Positions 8,893-17,838 of a stretch of 64,000 nucleotides of DNA are shown here, piece by piece. The notes below the pieces were generated by a model that did no database searches, was not told the DNA's origin, and worked only from the letters and a program-made list of their open reading frames with translations. The stretch is taken from the NCBI RefSeq assembly GCF_900111005.1, contig NZ_FOFV01000003.1, positions 310,001-374,000 on the forward strand. Direction: 5' to 3'. The position numbers were made by a program, and so were the translations under genes. This DNA is from Lentzea albida. GTDB lineage: Bacteria > Actinomycetota > Actinomycetes > Mycobacteriales > Pseudonocardiaceae. Positions within the stretch are counted from its first letter, which is position 1; each line of letters opens with the position of its first letter.

Positions 8893-10326
8893 GTGGCCGC
8901 TGCCACCACGTACCTGGAGCTGTCCGAGTCCGCCGGGAGTGCGCACAAGTTCTACGAGGTGGTCGTCGACGGCACGACGGTGAGCATCACGTTCGGCCGC
9001 ATCGGTGAGCGGGGCTCCACGCGCACGTCGACGTTCGCCGACGAGGCGAAGGCCGTGAGCGCCGCCGAGAAGAAGATCGGCGAGAAGGTGCGCAAGGGCT
9101 ACGCGCCGGCGGTCAAGGGGCAGCGGCAGCGGCGGGCGATCACTCGGCGCGAGATCACGAGCGTGCGGTCGAGCGCCCGGCAGGCTCCCGTGCTGTGGCG
9201 GTTCGCCTCGGGGGCGCCCGCGTTCGGCATCTTCATCGGCGAGGACGAGGCCTGGGTCGGCAACGAGAACGGCGACGTCTTCACGCTCGCCCACGACGGC
9301 CGGGTCACGGGCCGCTACGGCCTGCCGGACGGCGTGAAGTGCATCGTGGCCGACGACTTCTGGATCTACGCGGGCTGTGACGACGGCCGCGTGTACGACC
9401 TGGGCGGCAAGGTCCCGCGCGTCGCGTACGAGATCGCCACCGACGTCGACATCTACTGGCTCGACATCGACGACGGCGTGCTCGGCGTGTCCGACCGGCA
9501 GGGCGGCATCACGATCGTCGACCACGAGGACGAGTTCCAGTGGTCGCGCCGCAGCAGGGGCGACAGCGCGTGGATGGTGCGGTGCGCGCCGGAAGGCGTG
9601 TTCCACGGGCACTCCGACGGCGTCACGCACTACGCGGCGCGCAGCGGCGATCCCGTCTGGCACGCCGAGACCGTCGGCGCGGTGCTGTTCGGCTGGCAGG
9701 AGCCCGCCGAGGTGTTCGCGGGCACGAGCCGCGGGTACGTGCACCGGCTGGCGCGCGCGACCGGCGCGGAGACGGGCCGCTACCGCTGCGACGCGGCGGT
9801 GTTCTCGTGCGCCACCTCACCGGGCGGCGACTACGTCTTCGCGGGCGACAACCACTCGTCCGTCTACTGCTTCGCCGCCGACGGCACCCGCCTGTGGAAG
9901 CTCGGCACCGGCTGCGGTTCCGCGTTCTCCATGCAGTACCGCGACGAGCGCCTCTACATCGTCACCACGGACGGCTCGCTGGCGTGCATCGACGCGAGCC
10001 CGGCCGCCATCCACGCGGCCGAGCAGGGCGACCTGCCGCAGCGCAGCGACATCAAGGCCGACCACTGGCAGCGCGTCGAGGCGACCACCGAGGTGGAGAC
10101 CGTGGTGGCGAGCGCGGTCCCGGCCGGCGGCGTCGTGGTGGAGTGCGTGCAGGAGGCGGGCCGCCTGCGCGTGCACGTCATCTCCGACGGCTACGACCGC
10201 ACGCGTGCCGTCCAGTTCCCCAAGGACATCCGCGTGCCCGGCGCCCGCTACCTGGTGACGGAGATCCACACGTCGGCGAGCGGCGGCTTCTACCGCGCGA
10301 GGGGAGAGATCAAGCGCCTGCTCTGA
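8893..10326 (+). CDS. WGR domain plus beta-propeller protein
   Basis: 477 residues from GTG 8893, preceded by AGGGGGAAG. Residues about 1-75 are a WGR domain (HKFYEVVVDGTTVSITFGRIGERGS), a module linked in other proteins to nucleic-acid or poly(ADP-ribose)-type sensing. The remaining 380 residues are propeller blades (GNENGDVFTL, GCDDGRVYDL, GTSRGYVHRL, AGDNHSSVYCF, TTDGSLACID). No signal peptide or membrane segment, so it is cytoplasmic. It is divergent from the phosphatase gene and convergent with the siderophore synthetase, with a 10-bp gap. The combination recalls MolR/YehF-like proteins. Function unknown. Confidence 0.85.
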   Translation: MAAATTYLELSESAGSAHKFYEVVVDGTTVSITFGRIGERGSTRTSTFADEAKAVSAAEKKIGEKVRKGYAPAVKGQRQRRAITRREITSVRSSARQAPVLWRFASGAPAFGIFIGEDEAWVGNENGDVFTLAHDGRVTGRYGLPDGVKCIVADDFWIYAGCDDGRVYDLGGKVPRVAYEIATDVDIYWLDIDDGVLGVSDRQGGITIVDHEDEFQWSRRSRGDSAWMVRCAPEGVFHGHSDGVTHYAARSGDPVWHAETVGAVLFGWQEPAEVFAGTSRGYVHRLARATGAETGRYRCDAAVFSCATSPGGDYVFAGDNHSSVYCFAADGTRLWKLGTGCGSAFSMQYRDERLYIVTTDGSLACIDASPAAIHAAEQGDLPQRSDIKADHWQRVEATTEVETVVASAVPAGGVVVECVQEAGRLRVHVISDGYDRTRAVQFPKDIRVPGARYLVTEIHTSASGGFYRARGEIKRLL

Positions 10327-10336
10327 CGGGGGTGCT

Positions 10337-11776
10337 TCAGCCGCGGTACAACGGGTTCGGGACGTCCACGTACCGGCCGGCGGCACCCTCCGCGCGCGTC
10401 CACCGCAGCAGCAGGTTCGCCTTCGCGGGCACGAACCGGTCCTCCAGCAACGACATGACCTGCTCGCAGCCGTGTTCTTCCGCGTACGCCACGAAGACAG
10501 CGCGCGCCTCGGCCCACACGTCCAGGCCGGGGTGCCGCTCCAGCACCGCGCCGGCGATCTCGATCAGGTGGTTGACGACGAGGCAGTACCGCAGGCGCTC
10601 CCAGCCCTTCGCCTCGGACACGCCGCGCGCCCCGCCCTCTCCGTCCACTGAGGACAGCAGGTCGGCGTGCCGGGGCAGCAGGCGCATGCCCTCGGGGTCG
10701 CGGTAGATCGCCTGCACCGGCATGCCCGCGGCGTCCACGCCGACGACGACGTTCTGCAGGTGGCACTCCATCACGACGCCGTGGGCGAAGAACGCGTGCA
10801 GCACCGGGGGGACGACGACCGAGACGTACTGCCGGAACCACCGCAGGGTGTCGGCGGAACCCAGGCCGTCCAACGGGTTTCCGTCGAAACCCTCGCTGAT
10901 CCCCGCCGCCAGCAACGGGGTCGCGCCGGGCAGGGTGTGCTGCCGGATGCCGTCCCGCACCACGACGGCGAGGCCCTCGAAGGCGTCGGGGGCCGTCCGG
11001 TAGCCGCGGTCGATCAGGAACGTCGCGCCCGGGAAGACCGAGGCGATGTCGGCGAACACCGGTCCCAGCAGGCGCGCGAGCGGCGGGATCCAGCGCAGGT
11101 CGTGCGCCCACAGGCGGCGCACGTCGTTGGTGATCTGCACGTCGAGGCTGAACTTGTAGAACAGGTCCTCGGCCGGGTCGTAGACCGTGCGCACCGAGGA
11201 CGTCGGCCACACCTCGTGGCCGGTCGCCTCCCCGCGCAGGCCCAGCAACGACAGCTGCCACGGGTGGGCGGGCAGCACGCCGGGAGGCAACGGCACCTCA
11301 CCGTCGTCGACGAAGTCACCTTCCAGCTGTGCCAACGAGAAGCTCGCGTGCACCTCGGGTGCGTACGGCAGCCATTCCGACGCGGGAACGCCTCCTCGGC
11401 CCTTCGGCGCGGGGTGGTAGCGGTGGCCTGCGACCAGCGCCTGCTCGGAGCGCTGGTAGAGGTCGGCGGGCGGGGTGGCACGGGCGTCGAGCACGGCGGC
11501 GATGGCCGACCGGGAGCCCGCGATCTCGTCCAGGAACCCGACCGGCGGGTCGCCCAGCTCCTTCGTGACGAGCACAGCGAGTTCGTGCCAGGACAACGCT
11601 TGCCACGATCCGGTGAACACCTCCGGGTCCGACAGCCAGCGGCCCTCCCGCGCGCGCAGCAACGTGCCCGTGCGGGGCAGGCGCAGCACGCCGTCCCGCC
11701 ACTCCCCCACCTCGCGGCGCAGGCAGTTCAGCAGCGCCGTGGAGGTGGTGCCGTCGGGATCAGTGATCGCTTCCAC
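10337..11776 (-). CDS. IucA/IucC-family siderophore synthetase (first of pair)
   Basis: NRPS-independent siderophore synthetase of 479 residues, shorter than the usual 580-620. ATP/carboxylate-site motifs are present: GHRYHPAPKGR near 117, LPAHPWQ, YKFSLDVQITNDVR and the C-terminal ECHLQNVVVGVD. It condenses a carboxylate such as citrate with an amine or hydroxylamine through an acyl-adenylate. The GTG start at 11776 has GAGGGA about ten bases upstream. The partner synthetase starts only 22 bp away on the other strand. No hydroxylase, decarboxylase or exporter gene is adjacent, so precursor supply must lie elsewhere. Confidence 0.9.
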   Translation of the reverse strand: MEAITDPDGTTSTALLNCLRREVGEWRDGVLRLPRTGTLLRAREGRWLSDPEVFTGSWQALSWHELAVLVTKELGDPPVGFLDEIAGSRSAIAAVLDARATPPADLYQRSEQALVAGHRYHPAPKGRGGVPASEWLPYAPEVHASFSLAQLEGDFVDDGEVPLPPGVLPAHPWQLSLLGLRGEATGHEVWPTSSVRTVYDPAEDLFYKFSLDVQITNDVRRLWAHDLRWIPPLARLLGPVFADIASVFPGATFLIDRGYRTAPDAFEGLAVVVRDGIRQHTLPGATPLLAAGISEGFDGNPLDGLGSADTLRWFRQYVSVVVPPVLHAFFAHGVVMECHLQNVVVGVDAAGMPVQAIYRDPEGMRLLPRHADLLSSVDGEGGARGVSEAKGWERLRYCLVVNHLIEIAGAVLERHPGLDVWAEARAVFVAYAEEHGCEQVMSLLEDRFVPAKANLLLRWTRAEGAAGRYVDVPNPLYRG

Positions 11777-11798
11777 CGGTGTCCGCTTCCCTCGCGCG

Positions 11799-13142
11799 AT
11801 GTGCCAGGATCAGATCATTCTGACGCAGACACCGGTCGAGTCCGCCTTCGCCGCGGCTCTGGACGAAGATCGCGCCGAAAGGTTCACCGCGGAGTTGCCG
11901 GGAGCCCGTGCGGCGATCCTCGCACGCCTGCGCCGGGCTCTCGCCGTCGAACCGTTGCCGCAGGTCAGCGTGGATCCGAGAGCCTTCAGCCACCCGGTCG
12001 ACCTCCTCACCGCACTGCGCTGGCCACGCTCTGAGAGCCTCGTCACGGAGGTCTCCCACAGCGTCGCCGGACTGGCCCTGTCCCGCACGACGAGCCCGCT
12101 GACGACCCCGTTCCTCAGCCGCTCGCTGGAGGAGCACGAGCAGAGCGTCGTCGACGGCCACCCGCTGCACCCGTGCTGCCGCAACCGCACCGGTTTCACC
12201 GCACTCGACCACCTCGCGTACGGCCCCGAACACCGCCCGGTCGTCGCACTGGGACTGCACCCCGCGAAGGACCACGTGGTGTTCGGCGACTGGCCCGGCG
12301 AACTCCGCGACGGCGACCGGATCCTCCTCCCCGTCCACCCGTGGCAGGCCGACCGGCTGGGCGTGCCCACGACCGGCACCCTCACCGCATACCCGCTGAT
12401 GGCGTTGCGGACCCTCTCGGCGGGCGACTGGCACGTCAAGACGACGCTGAGCGCCCAGATCACCTCGGCCGTGCGGGACATCTCCGGCGACTCGATCGCG
12501 ACGGCGACGACGGTCTCGGACTTCCTGAGCACCGCGGTCGAAGGCATCGAGCTGCAGGCCAACCGGGCCTCGGCCGCCGTGCTGACCGACGGCGAACCGG
12601 ACCGCAGGCTCGGCGTGATCCTGCGCGACAAGCCCGTGCCGCGCGAGGGCGAGACCCTGCTGCCCCTGGCCGCGCTGAGAGCCCACCACGTCCCCGACCC
12701 GGGCGCGTGGCTGCGCGAGTTCGCCGAACTGACCGTGCCACCGCTGATGACGCTGCTCGCGCGCGGGGTGGCGCTGGAGGCCCACGAGCAGAACCTGGTG
12801 GTGGGCCTCGTGGACGGACGGCCGAGCCGGGTGGTCTACCGCGACCTGGCCGACATCCGCGTCAGCCCGCGCCCAGGCCTGCCCACCCGCCTGCACGCGA
12901 GCCCGGAGGCGTTGCGCGCCAAGACGTTCGCGACGTTCTTCGCCACCGCGCTGACCGGCTTGATAGGCACGCTCGACGCCCCGGACGCCGAACTGTGGGA
13001 CGTCGTCGCGAAGACCGTCCCGGACACCCCGGACCGGCACGCGCTGCTGCACGACCCGCTGCCCGCCAAACCGCTCACGTTGATGCGGCTCGACCCAGGC
13101 ACGAAGGCATGGGCCTACCTGCCCAACCCGTTCCGGAGCTGA
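11799..13142 (+). CDS. IucA/IucC-family siderophore synthetase (second of pair)
   Basis: 447 residues. It carries the family motifs GHPLHPCCRNRTGF (usual Lys position is Arg), LPVHPWQ, VKTTLSAQITSAVRD, ALEAHEQNLVVGL and VYRDLADIRV. The sequence is clearly distinct from its divergent partner, so the two probably catalyse successive condensations rather than being recent duplicates. The frame is open well upstream into the partner gene. ATG 11799 is chosen because family-like sequence begins just after it. No ribosome site is visible, so a leaderless start or a slightly later start is possible. A strong hairpin follows the stop. Confidence 0.88.
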   Translation: MCQDQIILTQTPVESAFAAALDEDRAERFTAELPGARAAILARLRRALAVEPLPQVSVDPRAFSHPVDLLTALRWPRSESLVTEVSHSVAGLALSRTTSPLTTPFLSRSLEEHEQSVVDGHPLHPCCRNRTGFTALDHLAYGPEHRPVVALGLHPAKDHVVFGDWPGELRDGDRILLPVHPWQADRLGVPTTGTLTAYPLMALRTLSAGDWHVKTTLSAQITSAVRDISGDSIATATTVSDFLSTAVEGIELQANRASAAVLTDGEPDRRLGVILRDKPVPREGETLLPLAALRAHHVPDPGAWLREFAELTVPPLMTLLARGVALEAHEQNLVVGLVDGRPSRVVYRDLADIRVSPRPGLPTRLHASPEALRAKTFATFFATALTGLIGTLDAPDAELWDVVAKTVPDTPDRHALLHDPLPAKPLTLMRLDPGTKAWAYLPNPFRS

Positions 13143-13177
13143 GCACCGGCCTCATCGTCGGCGAACACGCCGACATG

Positions 13178-13200
13178 ACCGGGTCACCGCCTGACCCGGT
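13178..13200. terminator. Bidirectional terminator-like hairpin
   Basis: Perfect 9-bp inverted repeat ACCGGGTCA/TGACCCGGT with a 5-base loop. It lies between two convergent genes, 36 bases after the synthetase stop and 18 bases before the stop of the small membrane protein. No U-tract. Confidence 0.6.
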
Positions 13201-13218
13201 CTCCGCGGTACGAGGCGG

Positions 13219-13566
13219 TCAGGCCCGCCAGCGCCGTGACGCGTGGACGACTTCGCCGACCGCGCGTGCCAGGCTCCCGTCGGCGTCGACGTGGCTCTCG
13301 TAGTGCTCTGCCGGAAGCGGCTGGGCCACCTCGGGCGGTGCGGTGTACGAGTCGCTGTCTTCCCAACGCAGCCTGCGCGCCGTCTTCACGAACACGACCG
13401 CCGCGCCCAGCAGCAACACCCCGACCACGGCCGGCCACCAGACCGATTCCGCGACCGCGATGGCGAACTGGACCTGGGCCACCACGACGAACACGACGGT
13501 CAGTCCGACCACCGACCACGGGGCCGACCTGCCATCATGTCTTCGCTGGGCGGCACTTGCCCCCAT
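13219..13566 (-). CDS. Small membrane protein of unknown function
   Basis: 115 residues from ATG 13566, chosen because GGAGGTGA stands five bases upstream; an ATG at 13599 lacks any ribosome site. Two hydrophobic helices (about 17-36 and 42-61) with a positive inside loop (KTARRLR) suggest a two-pass inner-membrane protein with a C-terminal cytoplasmic tail of about 50 residues. No family recognised. Convergent with the siderophore synthetase and divergent from the Nudix gene. Confidence 0.7.
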   Translation of the reverse strand: MGASAAQRRHDGRSAPWSVVGLTVVFVVVAQVQFAIAVAESVWWPAVVGVLLLGAAVVFVKTARRLRWEDSDSYTAPPEVAQPLPAEHYESHVDADGSLARAVGEVVHASRRWRA

Positions 13567-13732
13567 TGGCGTCACCTCCACCGATGTTGCCGTGGACATC
13601 GGCGATTGATCGCACGGAGTTACAGCGCCCAGCGTACTCCTGGGTCGTTTGGTCGCAGACCGTCACCTGCGCCCGAATCACCACCAGCGCAAAGCCGGTG
13701 CACGGCGCGTGCGCGATTCACCCGCCGGTGTG

Positions 13733-14275
13733 ATGATCAACCCCGTGTCCGCTCTGCACTCGGGTGACCCCGCCACGTTCGCCGCCGACGTCCTCGCCGA
13801 AGGCCCGCCGGAGCGCGAGCACGTCCCCGGGGTGGCGTCCCGGCGTCCCACCAAGACGAGCGCGGGCGGCGCGCTGATCCGCGACTCGGCCGGACGTGTC
13901 CTCTTCGTCGTGCCCACCTACAAGGCGGTGCTGGACATCCCCGGCGGCATGACCGAGGACGACGAGTCGCCGAGGGCCGCGGCGCTGCGCGAGGTCCGCG
14001 AGGAGCTCGGCCTCACCGTGCCGCTGGGACGTCTGCTGGTCGTGGACTGGACGCCGCGCAACGGGGTGTGGCGCGACTGCCACCAGTTCGTGTTCGACGG
14101 TGGTGTGGTGGACGGCGCCGTGGCGTGCGACCCCGAACTGGAGGGCGTGACCTACCTGGCGCTCGACGAGGCCGCGCCGAGGATCTACCCGTCGCTGCAT
14201 CGCAGGCTCACCCTCGCCGTCGCCGCCCTGGAGAGCGGTTCCACGCGGTACGCCGAGTTCGGCCGGGAGGTCTGA
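13733..14275 (+). CDS. Nudix hydrolase
   Basis: 180 residues from ATG 13733. The Nudix box is complete at about residues 72-94 (G-x5-E-x7-REVREELGL), giving the metal-binding Glu cluster for cleavage of a nucleoside-diphosphate-linked substrate. The Nudix domain (about 40-165) follows a 40-residue N-terminal extension without a signal peptide. The stop overlaps the start of the following BtuF-like gene (TGATG). It heads a run of five closely packed genes ending in an MFS transporter. Substrate cannot be assigned from sequence. Confidence 0.88.
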   Translation: MINPVSALHSGDPATFAADVLAEGPPEREHVPGVASRRPTKTSAGGALIRDSAGRVLFVVPTYKAVLDIPGGMTEDDESPRAAALREVREELGLTVPLGRLLVVDWTPRNGVWRDCHQFVFDGGVVDGAVACDPELEGVTYLALDEAAPRIYPSLHRRLTLAVAALESGSTRYAEFGREV

Positions 14276-15135
14276 TGCGGATCGTCTCGCTGCTGCCCGC
14301 GGCCACCGACGTCGTGGCCGAACTCGGCCTCGCGCAGCACCTGGTCGGACGCACCCACGAGTGCGACTGGCCCGCGGGGATCGAGAGCGTCCCCGTCGTC
14401 ACGAGCACCGGCGTCGACCAGTTCACCCTCAGCAGCAGGGAGATCAACACGACCGTGCACCGCGGCTCGTCGCTCTACGGGCTCGACGCGGACCTGCTCA
14501 ACGACCTGAAGCCGGACGTCGTCCTCACCCAGGACCTCTGCGACGTCTGCGCGATCTCCTACCGCAAGGTCACCGAAGCGGTCCGGATGATGGACGCCGG
14601 TCCCACGGTCCTGAGCCTCGAACCCTCCACTTTGGACGAGGTGCTCGACTGCCTCAAAACCGTCGGCGACGTCTTGGGCGTCGACAGCGCGGACAAGATC
14701 GCCGCCCTCAGGCACCGAATCGACGAGGTCGAACGGCGGACGAGGCACCTCCCCCGCCCGCGGGTCGCCCCGATCGAGTGGCTCGACCCGGTCTGGCCGG
14801 CCGGGCACTGGGTCCCGGAGCAGATCGCGAAGGCAGGCGGCGTCCCGCTGCTCGCGGAGAAGGGCGAGCACACGAGGCCGATCACCTGGCAGGCCGTCCA
14901 CGACGCGAAGCCGGACGTGGTGCTGCTCATGCCGTGCGGCTTCCCGCCCGAACGCACCATGCGGGAACTTCCGGACGAAGAGCTCCCCGAGACGTGGGTC
15001 CTCGACGGACCGTCGTACTTCAACCGCCCCGGCCCGCGGGTCGTGCGCGGCATCGAGGTCCTCGCCCACGTCCTGCACGGTGTCGGCCCGGTTCCCGACG
15101 ACACCGAGGCCACTAGGCTCGCCCCATGGACCTGA
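14275..15135 (+). CDS. BtuF-like cobalamin-binding-type protein without signal peptide
   Basis: 286 residues of the periplasmic-binding-protein fold used by BtuF ([44 protein letters not shown]). It begins directly with the first beta strand: no signal peptide or lipobox, and no ABC permease or ATPase nearby, so it is probably cytoplasmic rather than an uptake component. Related stand-alone proteins are usually annotated as cobalamin-binding protein. Overlaps the Nudix stop by one base and the PLP-enzyme start by ten bases. Role inferred only from fold; a cobalamin link is plausible given the cob block at 26-36 kb. Confidence 0.8.
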   Translation: MRIVSLLPAATDVVAELGLAQHLVGRTHECDWPAGIESVPVVTSTGVDQFTLSSREINTTVHRGSSLYGLDADLLNDLKPDVVLTQDLCDVCAISYRKVTEAVRMMDAGPTVLSLEPSTLDEVLDCLKTVGDVLGVDSADKIAALRHRIDEVERRTRHLPRPRVAPIEWLDPVWPAGHWVPEQIAKAGGVPLLAEKGEHTRPITWQAVHDAKPDVVLLMPCGFPPERTMRELPDEELPETWVLDGPSYFNRPGPRVVRGIEVLAHVLHGVGPVPDDTEATRLAPWT

Positions 15136-16100
15136 GCGCGTTCCCCCGAGTCGCACTGGGCAGCTGGCCGACCCCTCTGGAGGACGCCCCGAGGCTCGCG
15201 GCGGCGCTCGGCAGCCCTCCGGTCCTGATCAAGCGCGACGACGTCAACGGCCTCGGCGCGGGCGGCAACAAGCTGCGCAAGCTCGAGTTCCTGCTCGGCC
15301 GGGCGATCGAGGACGGCGCCGACACGATCATCACGTTCGGCGCGTTGCAGACCAACCACGGGCGCCAGACGGCGGCGGCCTGCGCGAAGCTCGGCCTGAA
15401 GTGCGAACTCGTCCTCACGGCCAAGGTGCCGATGGCGGGTGACGCGTACGAGAGGTCCGGCAACGTGGTCCTGGACCACATGTTCGGCGCGACCGTGCAC
15501 GTCTGCGCCGATGCCGACGAGACCGCCGCCGCCTACGAGCGGATCAACCACGACAAGGCCGTCACCCTGCCCGTCGGCGGCTCGAACGGCCTGGGCGCGC
15601 TCGGTTACGTCGCCGCGGCCGTCGAACTGGTCGGGCAGCTGGACGAGCGCGGCATCGACGACGCCACCATCGTCGTGCCGGACGGCAGCGGCGCCACCGC
15701 GGCGGGCGTCGCGCTCGGCACCGAGCTGCTCGGCTGGCCGGGGAAAGTGCACGCCGCGAGCGTGTCGCACACCGCGCAGGACGCCGAGCAGGAGCTGCAC
15801 GCCCTCGCCACCGAGGCCGCCGCCCTGCTCGGGGAGCCTGCTCCGAAGCTCGCGCACGTCACCGTCACCGACGACACGATCGGGCCGGGCTACGGCGTGC
15901 CGACGCCGGAGATGTGGGACGTGCTGAAGCTGTTCGCCGAGACCGAGGGCGTCGTCCTCGACCCGGTCTACACGGGCAAGGCCGCGGTGAAGTTCCGCGA
16001 GATCGCCCCGCGCGGCGACGTGCCGGTCGTGTTCCTCCACACAGGTGGTCTTCCTGGCTTCTACGGGTACGCGCCCGAGGCGGTCGCGCGGTTCCGGTGA
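15126..16100 (+). CDS. D-cysteine desulfhydrase / ACC deaminase-family PLP enzyme
   Basis: 324 residues, fold type II PLP enzyme. The PLP lysine lies in [15 protein letters not shown] (about residue 49), followed by the [15 protein letters not shown] motif that binds the substrate carboxylate and a glycine-rich phosphate loop ([10 protein letters not shown]). The family includes D-cysteine desulfhydrase (D-cysteine to pyruvate, H2S and ammonia) and ACC deaminase; the overall pattern fits the desulfhydrase branch better, but sequence alone does not decide. Start ATG 15126 lies inside the end of the BtuF-like gene, implying coupled translation. Confidence 0.85.
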   Translation: MDLSAFPRVALGSWPTPLEDAPRLAAALGSPPVLIKRDDVNGLGAGGNKLRKLEFLLGRAIEDGADTIITFGALQTNHGRQTAAACAKLGLKCELVLTAKVPMAGDAYERSGNVVLDHMFGATVHVCADADETAAAYERINHDKAVTLPVGGSNGLGALGYVAAAVELVGQLDERGIDDATIVVPDGSGATAAGVALGTELLGWPGKVHAASVSHTAQDAEQELHALATEAAALLGEPAPKLAHVTVTDDTIGPGYGVPTPEMWDVLKLFAETEGVVLDPVYTGKAAVKFREIAPRGDVPVVFLHTGGLPGFYGYAPEAVARFR

Positions 16101-16756
16101 ACGTGATCAGTACCCTGGACGGCGTGACCGATCTGGCCGACGACCTGGGTGTGCTCCGCGATCTCGAACGGCGGCTGCTCGTCTACAAGTTCGCGATCGA
16201 GGAGCTGATGACGAAGCTCCGGATCCTGAGCGAGGAGTTCGACTCGGTCCACCAGCACGACCCGATCGAGCACATCTCCAACCGGGTGAAGAAGCCGGAA
16301 GGCATCCTGGAGAAGCTGCGCCGCAAGGGCTTTCCGCTCGACCTCGACTCGTTCGGCGACTGGCTCGACGACGTCGCCGGTGTGCGCGTGGTCTGCCCGT
16401 TCGTCTCGGACGTCTACCGCGTGAAGGAGATGCTGGCGCGCCAGCACGACGTCGAGATCCTGCGCACCAAGGACTACATCGCGCAGCCGAAGCCGAACGG
16501 CTACCGCAGCCTGCACCTGATCGTGCGGATCCCGGTGTTCCTGTCCGACCGGGTCGAGCACGTGAAGGTCGAGGTGCAGCTGCGCACCATCGCGATGGAC
16601 TTCTGGGCGACGCTCGAGCACAAGCTCTTCTACAAGTACGACGACCACCCGCCGGCCGACTTCGTGGGCGAACTGATGTCGACGGCGATGATCGCGGCCC
16701 AGCTCGACGACCGGATGGAGTCGCTGCACCGGCGCATCCACCGGGACGACGTGTGA
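16097..16756 (+). CDS. Small alarmone synthetase (RelA/SpoT-domain GTP pyrophosphokinase)
   Basis: 219 residues containing only the synthetase domain: DVAGVRVVCPF, KDYIAQPKPNGYRSLHLIV and VEVQLRTIAMDFWATLEH are the classical (p)ppGpp-synthetase motifs. There is no HD hydrolase and no TGS/ACT region, placing it with the short RelP/RelQ (YjbM-like) enzymes that transfer pyrophosphate from ATP to GTP or GDP. GTG 16097 overlaps the previous stop; GTG 16103 is an alternative. Its stop overlaps the MFS gene start. Cytoplasmic. Confidence 0.92.
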   Translation: MNVISTLDGVTDLADDLGVLRDLERRLLVYKFAIEELMTKLRILSEEFDSVHQHDPIEHISNRVKKPEGILEKLRRKGFPLDLDSFGDWLDDVAGVRVVCPFVSDVYRVKEMLARQHDVEILRTKDYIAQPKPNGYRSLHLIVRIPVFLSDRVEHVKVEVQLRTIAMDFWATLEHKLFYKYDDHPPADFVGELMSTAMIAAQLDDRMESLHRRIHRDDV

Positions 16757-17838
16757 GACCCGTCCTGCCGCTGTGCGCGGCGGGGTTCGTCACGGCGTTC
16801 GGCGCCCACGGCGTCGCCTCCGGCCTGGGCTTCCTGCAGTCGGACCTGCTGGCCCTCGGCCTCCTGCTCGCGATCTACGACGGCGCCGAGGTGCTGCTCA
16901 AACCGGTGTTCGGCACGCTCGCCGACCGCGTCGGCGCCCGTCCCGTGCTGCTCGGCGGGCTCGCCGCGTTCGCCCTCGCCTCCAGCGCGTTCGTGCTGGT
17001 CGACAACGTCGCCGTCGCCCGGTTCGGGCAGGGGGTGGCCGCGGCGGCGTTCTCCCCGGCGGCGAGCGCGATGGTGGCGCGGCTGACCCCGGAGTCGGCG
17101 CGCGGCAAGGCGTTCGGGCGTTACGGCGCGTGGAAGGGCATCGGGTACACGGCCGGGCCGCTGCTCGGCGGGGTGCTGATCCACTTCGGCGACTTCGAGC
17201 TGTTGTTCCTCACGATGGCCGCGCTGGCGGTGGCCGTCGCGCTGTGGTGCCTGACCGTGCCGCGCCTCGACCCCCTGCCGCGCCGGCGGCAGACCGTCCG
17301 CGACCTCGTGAAGCGCCTGTCCCACACCGACTTCCTCAGGCCGACGGCCGCGCTCGCCGCGTCCACCGCCGCGCTGGCGACCGCGATCGGGTTCCTGCCG
17401 GTGAAGGCCGCCGCGCACGGCCCGGTCGTCACCGGCGCGGCGGTGAGCCTCCTCGCGATCACCGCCGCCCTGGTGCAGCCGCGCGTGGGCAAGGCCTTGG
17501 ACTCCCGGCGGGTCAGCACGCGCACGGGCGTCCGGGTCGGTCTGCTCCTGGCGGCGGCGGGTTTCCTGGCCGCGGCGGTGGTTCCCGGGCTCGCCGGCAC
17601 GCTCGTCGCGGCCGTCCTCATCGGAGCGGGCTCGGGAGCCGTGACGCCGCTGGCGTTCGCGGCGCTCGCGAAGTCCACTTCGGAGGAACGCCTCGGTCAG
17701 ACGATGGGCAGCGCCGAGGTGGGCCGCGAGCTCGGCGACGCGGGCGGCCCGCTCCTGGTGGGCGGGCTCGCCTCGGTCGCCTCGCTGCCGGTCGGCCTGC
17801 TCGGGCTGGCCGCCGTGATCGCCCTCACGGCTTGGTGA
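16753..17838 (+). CDS. MFS transporter
   Basis: 361 residues with about 11-12 hydrophobic helices. The MFS signature after helix 2 is visible (FGTLADRVGARPVLLGG), and a GKAFGRYGAWKGIGYTAGPLLGG motif corresponds to motif C/helix 5, typical of drug/H+ antiporters. The start GTG 16753 overlaps the stop of the alarmone synthetase gene. The 3' end overlaps the convergent MerR gene by 14 bases. The exported compound is unknown; the neighbouring MerR-type regulator with a ligand-binding domain may sense a related compound. Confidence 0.9.
   Translation: MRPVLPLCAAGFVTAFGAHGVASGLGFLQSDLLALGLLLAIYDGAEVLLKPVFGTLADRVGARPVLLGGLAAFALASSAFVLVDNVAVARFGQGVAAAAFSPAASAMVARLTPESARGKAFGRYGAWKGIGYTAGPLLGGVLIHFGDFELLFLTMAALAVAVALWCLTVPRLDPLPRRRQTVRDLVKRLSHTDFLRPTAALAASTAALATAIGFLPVKAAAHGPVVTGAAVSLLAITAALVQPRVGKALDSRRVSTRTGVRVGLLLAAAGFLAAAVVPGLAGTLVAAVLIGAGSGAVTPLAFAALAKSTSEERLGQTMGSAEVGRELGDAGGPLLVGGLASVASLPVGLLGLAAVIALTAW

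Noticed and set aside
8380..9744. Minus-strand frame of 454 residues across the WGR gene
   Set aside because: Only its last part (from 8754) is real GAF sequence. The rest is antisense to the WGR/propeller gene, whose domain motifs are unmistakable.
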